Assembly (NCBI GenBank): GCA_037576215.1
Contig: JBANDB010000009.1
Location: forward strand, 806,001 to 870,000
Direction: 5' to 3'
From: Armillaria gallica
Lineage: Eukaryota > Basidiomycota > Agaricomycetes > Agaricales > Physalacriaceae
Length of the DNA: 64,000 bases
Shown piece after piece: positions 11,834 through 24,137 of the stretch. Below the pieces are notes generated by a model. That model was not told the DNA's origin and did no database searches. It was given only the letters and a program-made list of their open reading frames with translations. A program made the translations under genes and the position numbers. Numbering within the stretch: position 1 is the first letter of the stretch; each line of letters begins with the position of its first letter.

Positions 11834-12636
11834 CGAGCAGCACCAATCAATGACATCCTTACAGTCAATAGAGAGATGGAGGACAGTCTTCAGTTGAGTG
11901 ATGGGAACGTTCATGAAAGAAGACCTCCCACCCCTCCCAGAAGATGCACACTGTTCATCATTCTCTCCACCACCAGCTCTACCAGCTCTACCCCCTATGT
12001 TGTTCAATCTCCTTCCCCTCTTTCAGAGAATGATCTTGCCAAGTGCTGCATATGATACAAGTTGGGCACAAGTCACCCAAACACCCCCATTCCCCCCATC
12101 CCCAGTTGTGTCAACAGTAACAGGGACATCTGGGTTTCAACTAGAGCACCCATGCCCTTTGATCCTGACGACCTCTAGAATAACCTTGTTATTCCCCTCA
12201 GTGCTTATTTCCCTGCAACGTTCCCCTCTCCCATTACAGAGGCCAACAATAACTATCCCAGCGTTGTTCATTGGGACCAACCTATACAGAACCGGGAGCT
12301 CACACCTGAGCCTATACCAACCATTGTGGAACCAGTCGCTGGACCATCCTGCTCCATCTGGTCTGCCTGGTGACAGATCGACAGACACCACCTCTTGCCA
12401 CCCCTCAATTGGTTTGAGGAGTCGGAAAGGTTTGGAAGGTGGCCAAGCAAGACAAGCAACTCAGACACTGCCATGGAGCTACTCCCTGAAGCGGAGTATG
12501 TCAATGGGGTCCATGGAGGAAGCCCCACACTCTCAGACCTAGAGATCTAGCAGGAGGTCACTCCCCACACCCCTGCCAATGACACTAACTGACGCCATCC
12601 ACCTATTTGCAATGAACAGACTTACTCATATACCAG
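11834..12636 (+). pseudogene. Gag N-terminal region of element A, degraded
   Basis: A proline- and acid-rich region precedes the capsid domain. The frame reading DPDDL near 12,160, then EPIPTIVEPVAGPS and LLPEAEYVNG, has the composition of the gag N-terminal regions of B and C but holds several stops. A longer open frame in another phase (11,898-12,542) is serine/proline/leucine rich and is probably a shadow. It is interrupted at 12,637 by the TIR element. Confidence 0.45.
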
Positions 12637-13923
12637 TGATGAGCCTAGACTTCCATGGCAACAGCAACACCCAAAACTCTGAGAGAGCTTAGGCAATTAA
12701 CATAGCAACACAGCAATCAAGGCAATGTGTGTGCAAGTGGTTTGGTGCACCTCTGTGCAGTCAATTCCTCAATAACACAAGATACACTGCAACTTTTCAG
12801 TCAGTGAAGTAGTACTCTTGGTCAAGGAGTACTAGTTGATGTTGGCTGCAAGCCAGGAGGGATCTTGATAATGAGATGAAAAGGAATCTGGTATGATGCA
12901 AATACCAAGAAACCATAAAAACGGTCAAGAAAACATGGGGATGGGCTAAAGAGCATGAAAATTGCTCTAGTAACCATGGCAATGCTCTAGAAATTATAGC
13001 AATGGGCTAGAAAACATTGAAATAGCCTGGAAATTGTGGCTAGGGGATGTACACAATAATGTGCATTGAAACAATGGCAATAAATGTGCTGGAACTGCCT
13101 GGAATGGGGAGAAATTGTAGTAACTGTGGTGCTGAGTGGGGTGTTGTGGCAATAGATGCACAGCAACTCTGAGCAATAGTGAGGACAAGGGTGATCCTAT
13201 GGAGAACAATGCTGAACTGGCCTACATGGAGGCAATACTGAACTGGGAAATGAAAACGATGGCGATGTAGAAGGTGAAGATGATGAAACAATCCTATGTG
13301 GTGAAGGTGAAGCAATGTTGTGGCATTAAAAGAGAAAGCAAGTTATTGATGCAAGATTCTGTGTATTGGTGCAATATACAACCAACAATGTTTTAGGAGT
13401 AAAGCAAGTGGTGAGAGATAACTTGGAGTAACCGTAGCTGACTAGCAATGCCATAGTTTCGACTGCTAGGTAGGAACTACTCTAAAAATGCGGTTTCTAG
13501 CTAGTTTTTATACTACAAGTATGATTTTATAAATAGAATATTCATTGGAGCCCTAGTAAGGCTGTAAGCGATCATGTCATTTCATTAAATGATTGATAGG
13601 TATGTCAACTGGTGCTTCTGAGTGATGCAGCAATTCTATATTGGGATGATTGTTGATCAATGGTGCCTTGCTGTGATGGGGGTATAGTAATTATGATGTG
13701 CGGCAAGCTGGGAAGGATAACGGAGTGTGGAAGGAGTATAGATGTCATGGTTTTAGGATTGTGTCTGTGTGTAGGTGGCATATACTGTGAAAATCTGTGG
13801 TATTATTGACTGTTGGCAGTATTATGGAGTGTGTGGGGATTATAATCGTGTCGTTTCGAAGATATTGGGTGATGGATAGGTAAATCCATGAAGTCTGAGC
13901 ATACAGAGCCTGGAGGCTCATCA
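12637..13923 (-). mobile_element. Non-autonomous TIR element, copy 1 (1.29 kb)
   Basis: It begins TGATGAGCCT and ends AGGCTCATCA, perfect 10-bp terminal inverted repeats, flanked by the 4-bp repeat CCAG (12,633-12,636 and 13,924-13,927). It is an inverted homologue of 16,475-18,141. There is no transposase; short His/Leu-rich frames shared by both copies look non-coding. The interior contains tandem variants of a unit including ACCATGG and CAATGGGCTAGAAA (about 12,940-13,030). The superfamily is unassigned; 4-bp target duplications are uncommon. Confidence 0.75.
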
Positions 13924-14403
13924 CCAGACATATTACTACAAGCAGATTATGACAGTTTATTTAGATACTTTGTCTACGAATTACTATCCAGCCTGGCATG
14001 GGCAAGCACCAACACCAGGATCAACTATTTATAGTTTTCCAGCATTAATGTCCCATGTGACAGAATACTACAAACAGAGGCCAGCTGACATGCCTGCCTC
14101 CTCTATAACAATATTCACCCAGATGCACCAATGAGGGTGCTAAGCCCTTATCAGAAGATCACGATCAATCTACCCCTGGATGATGAGATCCAGGCACCGA
14201 TGCCAGACGAACCCCTGCAAACACCTTCTCATGCTCCAATCATAACACCTTTCTCCTATCACAGGGGGCAGGCACCTCCAGGGACCCACAGCAGAGGATA
14301 CATACCATTCACCAGGGCCAATGAAGCATCTGGAAGCAGCAGTGGTCAACCACCTCCATCCCAACCTCCACCACCCATTGAACTCAGAAAATAGATATTA
14401 CCA
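13924..14403 (+). pseudogene. Gag linker region of element A
   Basis: Two overlapping short frames (13,949-14,134 and 14,131-14,394) follow the TIR element. The second is rich in proline, serine and glutamine, with PPPSQPPPPIE near its end, typical of the linker before the capsid domain. The frames disagree, so at least one frameshift is present. No catalytic motif is expected. Confidence 0.4.
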
Positions 14404-14406
14404 TGA

Positions 14407-15330
14407 CACCCCACTCCACCTAAACCACCAGATCCACCCGCTTCCTGGATACTAACTGCAGGAGATGTCTCTCCCTACAATGACTTCAAGCTGAAAATCT
14501 TAAAGAAGGTCAAAGATTTCAGCAGAGATTCTAATGACATCTCCTGGTTCTTCCAAAAGTGCAAACTGCACTTTGATCTATTCAACCAGCATTTCCAGCA
14601 CCACCCCCACAGAGTCATCTTCTGTGTCTCACAATTCGGAGGGGATGCCCAGAAGTGGTGGAAATTGGGATCAAGGATCTTAGAAAAGAACAATGATGGA
14701 GAGCAGTTATACCCCTCCTATGAGGACTTTCAAACAGAAGTCAGGTAGAGGTTCTGGAAGGGTGCGGATGCCCAAATAAAGCATGTGCAATGGGAGAAAC
14801 TCAGACAGATGACCTACCAGGATGGCGACCAGTTCTTTCAGAAATTTGAAGAACTGGCATATGACACTGGGGTATGTGACAATGAGCAAGTCATGCTCAC
14901 ACAAGTCAAGAAGGCTGCCTGCAAAACCAGCAAGAACACAATTTATGTGGCTGATGGGGAAGTGCCAACCACTTACAAAGGGCGGAAGGCTCACCTACTC
15001 TGTATGGACTATAACTACTGTCTCAAGCAGGCAGAAGGAACTACGGCTGGACAAATTGATCCCAAGCCACAGGCACAGAAGGCAACCACACCCCAGAAGG
15101 CTGGTCAAACACCCACATACATGCCAGAGAAGAAAATGGCTACAGGAACCACATATGGAGGACACAGTGCACCAATGGATATTGACGCAGCACAGGTGGC
15201 AGCAAAGTGTTTCTGATGTGGCCAACTCAGCCACTTCAAATGTGACTGCCCCAATGTGCCCAATCCAGGGAAGAAGCCATGTGCCAACTCACTTATTACT
15301 GGGACACACATCCAACAGAGAAAAAGACTG
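14407..15330 (+). pseudogene. Gag capsid and nucleocapsid region of element A
   Basis: The frame through 14,407-15,216 reads a Retrotrans_gag domain: FKLKILKKVKDFSRD, WFFQKCKLHFDLF, GGDAQKWWK, EDFQTEV, a TAG stop near 14,746, then RFWKGADAQIKH and FFQKFEELA. It runs into a CCHC zinc knuckle, CF-stop-CGQLSHFKCDC, where the TGA at 15,214-15,216 replaces the usual arginine of CFRCGQ. The protein would form the virus-like particle core and bind element RNA. Both stops make this copy non-functional without read-through. Confidence 0.75.
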
Positions 15331-15421
15331 ACTCAAAGATCAAGGAGGTAAAAGATGATACCAGGAAGTAAATGATTCAACTTACCTGGCCAAGGACTTA
15401 GTTTCATCTAGTACCCATATC

Positions 15422-16195
15422 ATGCATGCTAGTCAGACTTATTGTATGCCTGTAGTTCCCAATGCACATTCAAATATACCCACAGATACAGCTTCCAGAC
15501 CCAAAACTAAGCAAGAATCAAAGATACAGAGAGCCATTGTCAAACTACCAGCTAAATGTTCAGCAAGTAACCCATCACAGGTGAAAGCATCAAATGACAA
15601 GTCACCTGTCATAGTGACACCCATCATAACGGTTCAACTGGATGGGGCAGGGGAACAAACACCTAGCATTCCCCCTGACAAGATGGCTCCATGGAGCTCC
15701 AGCCTTGCTGGAGGGTTTGAGGGAATAGCTTTGGCGAAACCTCCTCTGGTGATGGAGAACACCATAAGGATGCCAAAGTCTAAATCCCTTATCCATCAAG
15801 GGGCTTTGGCAAAGGCCAAGGACTTAATTGACCCTGTGCAAGAGACCCCTACCAACAGGAATAAGGGGGCCAGAACAAGGCAGGAGACACCTAAGGTACA
15901 TATGATTGAAGTCCCTGATGAAGAAGATGATACTAGCTTCCGAATGAGTACAAAGGCTAAATTAACACCCCCTGTAGCACCTGAGGTGACCCAGTCAACA
16001 GTAGCTGAGCCTCCAGGCCCTGGCACAAAGACTGAGAAGGTCCCACATGAATGGCTCAAACCTTTTGGTGCCAAATGGACTCTACATGGGATCAAGGAAG
16101 CAGGGATGGAGTCAGAGGCAAAGGCGATCTTAAAGAATTGGATTCATAAGACATGCACAAAGGAGGTCGTCAACGAGATGGTTGAAGAAATGTGA
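15422..16195 (+). CDS. Gag-protease linker region of element A
   Basis: An open frame of 257 codons between the zinc knuckle and the protease. It has no enzymatic motif but shares a landmark with B and C: a short acidic patch (IEVPDEEDDTSFRM) matching IKVPDDEDDTSFQKW in B and IEVPDIEDDTSFQRW in C, followed by a region ending in PHEWLKP here and PH-stop-WMKP in B and C. It is probably the end of gag or the pro-protease linker. It is unusually free of stops for this element. Confidence 0.55.
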   Translation: MHASQTYCMPVVPNAHSNIPTDTASRPKTKQESKIQRAIVKLPAKCSASNPSQVKASNDKSPVIVTPIITVQLDGAGEQTPSIPPDKMAPWSSSLAGGFEGIALAKPPLVMENTIRMPKSKSLIHQGALAKAKDLIDPVQETPTNRNKGARTRQETPKVHMIEVPDEEDDTSFRMSTKAKLTPPVAPEVTQSTVAEPPGPGTKTEKVPHEWLKPFGAKWTLHGIKEAGMESEAKAILKNWIHKTCTKEVVNEMVEEM

Positions 16196-16201
16196 AAAAC
16201 A

Positions 16202-16377
16202 ATGTGGGTCAATGCCCTTTGGTGGATTGAAGAACTATGCCAACCAAAGCAGTGCATCAGCAAACTAAGCGGAAATGGGAAGGATCTAGCAATCAACATC
16301 AAAATCAAGACCCTAGAAAACATTACCAAAATCTCTACTTCTGCCTTGATAGACAGCGGGTGCACCAGTAGTGCCAT
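16202..16377 (+). pseudogene. Protease N-terminal half of element A, truncated by B
   Basis: A retropepsin active-site motif ALIDSGCTSSAI ends exactly where element B begins. The remaining half resumes at 51,405 after the duplicated GCCAT. The catalytic Asp-Ser-Gly is intact in this copy. Confidence 0.8.
16373..16377. repeat. Left target-site duplication of element B (GCCAT)
   Basis: It matches 51,400-51,404 on the other side of B. Five base pairs is the usual Ty3/Gypsy duplication length. Confidence 0.9.
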
Positions 16378-16474
16378 TGTTATGCCTGGACTCGGGTGGA
16401 ACAAGTAAGCGCAAGCTTAGAGTAACCTCGCACTTCAGGTTGAACTCTAAGGAGTGGCAATACTCGCAGACCGT

Positions 16475-18141
16475 TGATGAGCCTCCAGGCTCTGTATGCT
16501 CAGAATTCATGGATTTACCCATCCATCACCCAATATCTTCGAAACGACGCCATTATAATCCCCACACACTCCATAATACTGCCAACACTCGATAATACCA
16601 CAGATTTTCACCGTATAAGCCACAAACATTCAGATCCAGTCCTAAAACCATGACATCCACTCCTCACACACTGTTATCCTTCCCAGCTCGCCTCGCATCA
16701 CAATTACCATATCTCATCACGGCAAGGCACCTTTGATTGACAATCATCCTAAAATGGGGTTGCTACATCACTCAGAAGCATCTGGTTGATGTGCCCATCA
16801 ATCATTTAATGAAATGACATGATTGATGTGAGTACCCTCCCAGCTACGATAATTACAGCCATGGCAACTATAGACCATGTTTACTAAGGCTGTTACAGTG
16901 CCAAGACTTCGAATTATCATTGCACCATGCATACACCTCAGCATGGCAACTGCAGCTCAATAATCTGCAGCTACACAGCATCTTATGATCTGCTCATCAC
17001 TCAATAAAACCACACAGTTCGCATCCATACATGGCAATGTCGAGGACTTGCTGTTACTTTAGAACCACAGATACCATATGTTTACTATGGCTATTACAAA
17101 AGCCAAGGACTTACAGCCTTACTAAGGCTCCGAAGAATATTCTATTTATAAAATCGTACTTGTAGTATAAAAACTAGGTAGATACTGCATTTTTAGAGCT
17201 AGTTCTTACCCAGTTGATGAGGCTATGGCATTACCAGTCAGCTACGGTTACTCCAAGTTATTCCCCACCACTTGCTTTACTCTTTAAATGTTGTTGGTTG
17301 CACCAATACACAAAATCTTGCATCAATAACTTGCTTTTGTCTTTTAATGCCACAACATTGCTTCACTTTCACCACATAGGATTGTTTCATCGCTTTCACC
17401 TTCTATATCACCATCGTTTTCATCACCCAGCTCAGTATTGCCTCTGTGTAGGCCCAGTTCAGCTCCATAGGATCACCCTCATCTTTATCATTGTTCGGAG
17501 TTGCCATGCATCTATTGCTGCAGCACCCCACTCAGCACCTCAGTTGCTACAATTTCTACCAGTTTCTTGCAGTCTCCATATGTTTATTGCTATTGTTTCG
17601 ACTCACAATATTAGGTACACCCCAAGCCACATTTACTAGGCTATTTTGACATCTTCTAGTCCATTGCCACGATTTCTAGAGCATCACAATGATTTCTAGT
17701 CCTTCCCCATGATTAATAGCCCTCCCCCATGATTACTAGAGCATTGCAACGATTTCTAGTCCATCCCCATGTTTTTCAGTCCTTCCCCAAAATTAATATC
17801 GCATTGCTACGATTTCTAGACCCATTTTCGTGGTCTCTAGACCATTTTCACAGTTTCTATCATGGTTTCTTAGTATTCAAGTCATACCAGATTCTGTCCC
17901 ATCTCGTTTATCGAGATCCTTCCTGGCTTACAACCAACGTCTATTAGTACTCCTTGACCAAGAGTACTACTTCACTGACTTAAAGTCACAGTGTATCTTG
18001 TGTTATTGAGGAATTGACTGCACAGAGGTGCACCAAACCACTTGCAAACACATTGCCTTGATTGCTGTGTTGCTATGTTAATTGCCTAAGCTCTCTCCGA
18101 GTTTTGGGTGTTGCCATTGCCATGGAAGTCTAGGCTCATCA
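16475..18141 (+). mobile_element. Non-autonomous TIR element, copy 2 (1.67 kb)
   Basis: It starts TGATGAGCCT and ends AGGCTCATCA, flanked by CCGT (16,471-16,474) and CTGT (18,142-18,145), a 4-bp target duplication with one transition. It is homologous along its length, in opposite orientation, to 12,637-13,923; size differs by about 380 bp. It has no transposase gene. It disrupts the 3' LTR of B, so it is younger than B. Confidence 0.75.
17650..17880. repeat. Degenerate minisatellite inside the TIR element
   Basis: Roughly 20-bp units based on GATTTCTAGTCCATCCCCAT repeat about ten times with substitutions, alternating with GATTTCTAGAGCATTGCAAC. The region is non-coding. Confidence 0.6.
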
Positions 18142-18426
18142 CTGTGAGTGCAAGCGGTTAACACATAGCAAGAAGTTTGAGAGAGTAAGTCTGGTATGTA
18201 TTAACTTAGCTTGAAGCTGAGGTACAAGGCTGAGAGCTATGCTACTTATATACAGTTTGTTCAGTTCTATATATAAACATATCCATGCGGTTGTTGTACA
18301 ATAACTGTCAAGAATCCTGTCAGTATCTGGGCAGCTGACAGGAATGCAGAAGTCGTCTGGTTCCTGCATGTATGCCGAGGTGCTGAGATAAGATAAGATA
18401 AGTGGAAAAATGGAAAAATTGTAACA

Positions 18427-18441
18427 TTACCCCCTCGTTAA
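18427..18441 (-). promoter_or_regulatory. Polypurine tract of element B
   Basis: Immediately inside the 3' LTR, reading AACGAGGGGGTAA on the minus strand. This is the expected plus-strand primer position. Element C has the same tract at 52,625-52,639. Confidence 0.6.
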
Positions 18442-18461
18442 GGCAGGCATCCCGACTGCCA

Positions 18462-19586
18462 CTAAAGCTCATCGTTCTCCGAGTTACTTTGGTCACTGTT
18501 CCAGTAGTCTTCAATGAGATCATGCCATTGTTCTCGATCTGGTTCTTCAACCCATCTTTGTTTTCCGTCCTGTTGCTGGGCAAGGTAAGAGATGACTCTG
18601 TCCTCAAACTTGCAATCAAGGATCATGATGACGCACTTGTGTTCTCTGGTTGTGATTTTGGGTATGTTGACTGCACGCGCATGGCTGGCTCTGTCTTCAT
18701 ACTCCTTGATCGCTTCCTGCGCATTGCCCATTTCTTCATCCCTGACCCACGAGTTATGCTCTCATGTCCATCCCTTCCATTTGACAAAGTAATCAATTAC
18801 TTTTCATGACTTCTGTCCTCATCTTCCTTGGATTGTTCGGGGATGAGAGTTGAGGACTTCTTCAATTTCATATTCTTCTTCATCTTCGATGAGGTCAGGT
18901 GGAGGTGGAGGTGGTAGTTCCTGATTAGGGAATGCTGGCAGTAAATATGGGGTTAAGAGCTTTTCGTTGAAGCATGGGTGAATCTTCCAGTGCGGTGGCA
19001 GCTTTAGTTTATATGCGCTGGTGCCAGCTTTGTCGAGAATCAGGAAGGGTCTGACTCGTTTGTCATCAAGCTTCTTCTTTGGTCATGGAAGATGAATGTT
19101 GGTGGAGTCAAGCCAGACTCGGTCGCTGATCTGATGCAGATGGGCGGCGCATTTCTTTTTGTCATACTGGGTCTTCATCTTTTCAGTGGCTTCTTCAAGA
19201 GACTTCTGGGTTTTGGTGTGGACTTTAGTCATGTTTTTTACAAAGTCTTCAGCAGCTGGATTCAAGAATGGTGACGGTCATGGGGAATCGGGGAGGATTC
19301 GTGGATTGCAGCCATAGAGGACCATGAAGGGGCTCTTGCCAGTAGCACTATGGATCCTGTTATTATGAGCGAATTCTGCGAGGGGCAGCCAGTCACTCCA
19401 ATTGATCTGTCAGTGGTTAACGAAGATGTGAAGGTACTTTTTGATCTCCTGATTGACCCATTCTGTCTGACCATCCATTTGGGGATGGAAGGCCATCAAG
19501 ATGTTTGGTGTGATGTCTAGCATTTGATATAGCTCCTTCATGAATTTGGAGACAAATTGCAGACCACGGTCGGAGATGACTACTTG
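18462..19586 (-). pseudogene. Integrase C-terminus and chromodomain of element B
   Basis: Reading from 19,586 down: integrase core end QVVISDRGLQFVSKFMKELY, a [14 protein letters not shown] region, then KMKTQYDKKK and the GPY/F-like region, and finally a chromodomain YFVKWKGW...EHNSWV at about 18,800-18,720 followed by an acidic C-terminus. Chromodomains direct chromoviral integration to heterochromatin marks. The reading is cut at 19,587 by Plavaka and resumes at 29,791. Several frames are needed to read the whole region, and a TGA interrupts the chromodomain. Confidence 0.75.
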
Positions 19587-19720
19587 TGTCGGAAAATACT
19601 GAAAAGCCTTATAAGGAAGATGACCAAATAATGTCTGGATAAGAAATGGCTTGGCAGGATATGCTGCATATCAACTCCGGGTTACCTGATAAGTAGCTGA
19701 CCCCTATTATAATTACAATT
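19587..19720. repeat. Left terminal and subterminal region of Plavaka element
   Basis: The TIR TGTCGGAAAATACTGAAAAG is followed by CCTTATAAGG, GGATAAG and CTGATAAG. The subterminal motif also recurs at the right end, as expected for transposase binding sites. Confidence 0.6.
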
Positions 19721-20464
19721 AAATGCCGCGATGTAGTTGCAGTTGGTTGAAGGCGCCGTAGAAGTGTGGGGAAGCAAGTAGGGTTATGTATTGCAGGTAG
19801 TACATTAAATACTTGACTTTTGGTGCAAAAATAAAGATCAGTGGTGCTCTGAAAGAGAACAAGTGACAGAGAATTAAATCTGGGCTACTACTTGCTTCTG
19901 ATGTCTTTTTTAATTAAAGATTTAAGGCAGACAGTGACTGATCATCATGGCAATATGAAGCGCTCATGTAAGAAGACGGAACCCATGTCCTAGCTCAGAT
20001 CAGATGATCTTGTGAGGCACGCAGTCACAGAAGAATTGAGTGACATCGTGGCTGTTATCAATGGCTGTTAATGGAATAGTTGTCCCAATCATTGTGGTGA
20101 TAATCATCACGATAATTGATGTGGCTGTATCATTGGGCCCAATCCACCGGTTCATCTCAAGAATGCATCCACATGAGGGTAAAATGATTCTGCTGGCAAA
20201 TTTCCATCAACTTTAATGTGACCAACACTGCAGTGCACTGTCGCAGGAATCATCTCTCTGGTACTAGATATTTCAACACTGACAGCATATCTTTTGAACT
20301 GGAGATTGTCTCCAATGAGTACTACCAATTGCATACTATCTTTTGTCAATTCATGCAATTCACAGGCTGTTAATGTGATGCTTGCCAATCATGATTTCGG
20401 AACATTGATTTTGATGTGAGTTCTGAAATTTCTCCAAGATTGGACATGCGAAACTGATATATAC
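19721..20464. other. Plavaka 5' non-coding region
   Basis: No supportable gene. The promoter of the transposase should lie here, but I see no decisive TATA. Confidence 0.4.
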
Positions 20465-23400
20465 ATGATGTGCAGCTTCTTCTGCCCATCTTTCCCCCCA
20501 TCATTCTTTCCCAAACCTAGCATGTCCTCGAGCATTATACCTCAGCATCACCAACAGCAGTGTCCTTACTGTGGCCACCTTTTTGGTGTTCAAGGGATAG
20601 GAAATCACAAGTGGATCTGTAAGCAGAAATTGGATCAGGATTCATTGGATTCCCAAATCCACAATGAGTTAGAGAGGCAGACAAGCAGTAAGTTATTCAT
20701 CATTTAAAACAATTTTGATGTGCTAAAACCACTCTCTAAGAAGCCACCACAAGCACATTTACACCAATGGACTTTGAAAGATCTGTGGATTTGGATTACA
20801 GTGCAGACCTTGAATGTATGTCAGATCCCTATTATGAGGAGGGATCTGAATAGCTGCTCACAAATTAAATTTATAGCTCAACACTTCCAAGAGAGTGACA
20901 GGATGTCTACTCTAGCAGACAATGAAATTTCCAAGGCTACTACCTTGATTCTCAACTCTATTGATCATGTCAATTTGACTGATGGAAACATTATCACCCA
21001 GTATCATCCTTCTGCTATTTTGGACCCTCAGATTGTACCACTCAAAGAGTATTTGGCCAGCAGTACTAGCAAGCCAGCTTCTGTATTTGACAGCTGTCCA
21101 TGGCATCCATTCTCATCTCAGCTGGATTTTGATTTAGCAGAATTTATTTTGCATATGGGCATGAATCACCAAGCCCGGAATGATTTTTTCAGCATCATTG
21201 ACCGGTGTGGAGGCAATCAATCAACAGAGTACACTATTCAAAATGAGAATGATCTTGCAGAGGCATGGTCACATGCAGAAAATCAGTTTACAAAGGTAGA
21301 TTTTTATCTTTTCTTTATACTCATATTAAAATGCTACTATGCTTTCAATAGTTTAAAAAGGAAACAATATTGGTTCCATATAAAGATGAACTTTGGAATT
21401 ATGATGTCCACTATCGGCCATTATGGGATTGGACACTGGACTTGTTGAATGATAAAGATCTTGCACCACATTTTGTATGGGATGCAGTTCAATTATTTCG
21501 GGAAGATAAAAATGGTATTCGAACACGGTTCTTTGATGAGCCATGGACAGGAAATTCAAGTAAGCTAATATTATTATCAGTGTAACTAATATGCTTATTA
21601 TCAATTATAGAGTTCTCTTCCTCCTGGGGGAAAGCCTTTGGCATATATTTTGTATGCTGACAAGTCGTGCTTATCCTCATTTGGTACTGCAAAGGGCTAT
21701 CCAGTTATGGCATGCTGTGGTAATCTTCCTGATGAAATACGGAATGGAAAGAATTTTGGTGAAGGTTGTGTAGTTGGATGGCTTCCAATTGTAAGGCAGA
21801 TATTTTAATGCATTTGATCTATTGTTGACTCTTATTTTACAGGTAGAAGAAGAAGACCATAAAGGGAAGCCATCATGGATCAATTTCAAGTGAGTCGTTT
21901 GGCATGAAGCTTTTCACAAGATTCTAGGATCTATCACACAATATTCTCATAATGGCTATGCATTTCAGCTGCCAAATTCAGAGAAAGTTATAATCTTGTA
22001 TCCTTTTATTCTTATTCTCTCTGCAGATTATGAAGAGCAGTGAGTAGATTTCAAGCTTTAAATAATATACACAAGCTGAAATTTCTATAGCTGTATGATG
22101 ACACTAACCAGAGATGTTAGAGCTCATTATCCATGTCCAGTTTGCTTGGCACCATTGTCAACTCTCTCAGACCTTTCAATAAATCATCCATTATGGACAA
22201 CAGAGTCTATGAAAGAGATATATGAACGAGCCTGCTTGCTTAGTGCAGAAAAGGCAGAAGATCTTCTAAAATCATATGGTCTTTGTAAAGTACCTGTAAG
22301 TAATGAAATTGAATTATCATTCATACTATTGACAACCAGATTAAAATGTCTTTTGGGAGATAGAGAGATCTGATCCATATTGTGCTGTATCTTGGGACAG
22401 ACTACATGCTTTCCTGATTGGACTGTTTGATCATTTGCTCAGGTGGCTTATTGAGCATATTGATAGATTGCTGGGTCAACAAGCTAAAATCATTGTTGAT
22501 GAAGTGTATGTTAAAATTTGGTACATTGATTATAGCTGACTCTTTTTCATCAGGATCAAATCATTTCCACGATGGAGAAATCTCACTCATTTTACATCTG
22601 TTTTTTCTTTTGATTTTGCAGATGGAAAAAAATATGAACACATGTCACGAGTATGTATACATATTTCTTGAATTTGAATTCACTATTAATGACATCTCTA
22701 GCAAATTCTCTTTGCTGCTCAGGCAGTTTTAACAAAGGCTGCAGATCCTGCAGGTTATTTGCTTCTTCAATGTATATGGAGTCATCTAGAGTTGGATGTA
22801 TATGCAGCAATGGATGTGCATACAGAAAACACGATAAAGGAAGGACAATCAATAATGCAAGTTTTTGGAGAAAGAATGCAGGTATGTTCATTTAACAAAT
22901 TAATAATCAGGGCTTCATACTGCACTGTATATGGTGTATGGATGTATAGGAGCTGTATCAGTGATGGTGTGAAGCACTATCAAAGAATTTATTACTAATA
23001 TATGTTTAGGCATATATAAAAGCTACTGCAGACAGTGGATTTAAAACTCCAACAACTTGGGATATTCCAAAAATGCATACACAAAAACATCTATTCAGTG
23101 ATATACAAGCAAAAGGAGTAACCAAAAATTATAACACCAAGATTAATGAAAGTATGCATGGACCACTTAAAAAGGCTTATCAAACACAGATCAATTTTAA
23201 AAATGTTGCTGAACAAGTAAGTCTCAGTTAGTTTGCTTATACGATTTAATTTAATTTCATGAACTCATAGATTCTTCGAACTGATCATCTGTACAATGTT
23301 GCTATGCAAATTCGACAAGGAATTGATCAATGGAAAAAACATATGAAGTATAAATCAATCTTACCAGAGGGTGATAGTGATTTACCTGAGGAAAAATGCT

Positions 23401-24137
23401 TCAATGTTGAGACTCAGGCTTCAGATAATCTTTCAAAAAAAGCACACTTACATGGCATTAAAAACACATCAATGGATCCCCACACAATGTTTGAGTTGGA
23501 AGATGCTTTTTCTCATAATTTAGCCTACAACCATTTTCGAATTTGTTTAGGACGTTTCATGTCAGGATTTCTTAATCTGATATCTGAAGGTGGCATTATT
23601 GCACAGGGACAATGGATCAATTACACTCCAGATGACAAGGTTAGTATTCTTTCCCTCAAGAAAAAAAAAACAGATTTTACTAACATTCAACTTATATAGA
23701 TCACAATCTATCAGACACTCTCTGTCTATTATCAGTCATATGTAAATCTAAAACAGGCTGCAGATCTACTATGATGTAGCCCAATGTTCTATAATCATCT
23801 GTGGTACGATGGTGTTATCATTAATACCACCGATGGCCTATATGTTGCACAATTAATTCAACTCTTTGAGTGTGAATTTGATGGGCAGAGATATCCATTA
23901 GCATTGGTTCATCCTTATGATGCTCCTGTCACTGATGGCCATCTGCGTTGGAAGCATCAGAGAGACAAAGATTTAGGGCTTTGTCGAGTTCATGCACGCC
24001 CCCGAATCCATTCTGCCTTTGTTTCTATATATTCTATTATTCGTGGTGCACTTCTGGTTGCTGATGCAGACTCTGATCTTAGTAATGGCCAGGATTACTT
24101 TATTGTGGATATCATAGATACTGATATGTATCTCTGA
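20465..24137 (+). pseudogene. Plavaka-type transposase, about 13 exons, broken by two TGA and two frameshifts
   Basis: Exons I can trace: 20,465-20,687; 20,741-20,815; 20,877-21,295; 21,352-21,559; 21,611-21,790; 21,843-22,039; 22,091-22,295; an exon at about 22,333-22,510; 22,554-22,650; 22,723-22,881; 23,010-23,216; 23,271-23,639; 23,700-24,137. Landmarks are an N-terminal zinc finger CPYCGHLFGVQGIGNHKWIC, WHPFSSQLDFDLAEF, PYKDELWNYDVHYRPLWDW, LYADKSCLSSFGTAKGYPV, YPCPVC, NYNTKINESMHGPLK and the C-terminal RIHSAFVSIYSIIRGALLV and DYFIVDIIDTD. These are the conserved blocks of Plavaka transposases. In-frame TGA codons at 21,891 and 23,772 replace expected arginines, and phases do not match at the exon 4/5 and 7/8 joints, so the copy is probably dead. 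Autonomous relatives could still mobilise it. Confidence 0.85.

Larger units (their letters stand above)
16378..18426 (-). repeat. 3' LTR of element B, split by a TIR element
   Basis: 16,378-16,474 plus 18,142-18,426 together match the intact 378-bp LTR at 51,022-51,399 throughout, apart from scattered substitutions. On the plus strand it starts TGTTATGCC and ends TTGTAACA. The 1.67-kb intervening DNA is a separate transposon with its own 4-bp duplication. Confidence 0.88.

Noticed and set aside
11898..12542. Open frame of 214 codons in the gag N-terminal region of A
   Set aside because: The alternative phase has the acidic, proline-rich composition of related gag proteins; this one looks like an overlapping shadow.
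13040..17639. His/Leu-rich frames in both TIR element copies
   Set aside because: Composition reflects repeated TTCACC-like words; they are shared only because the elements are homologous. No start or splice support.
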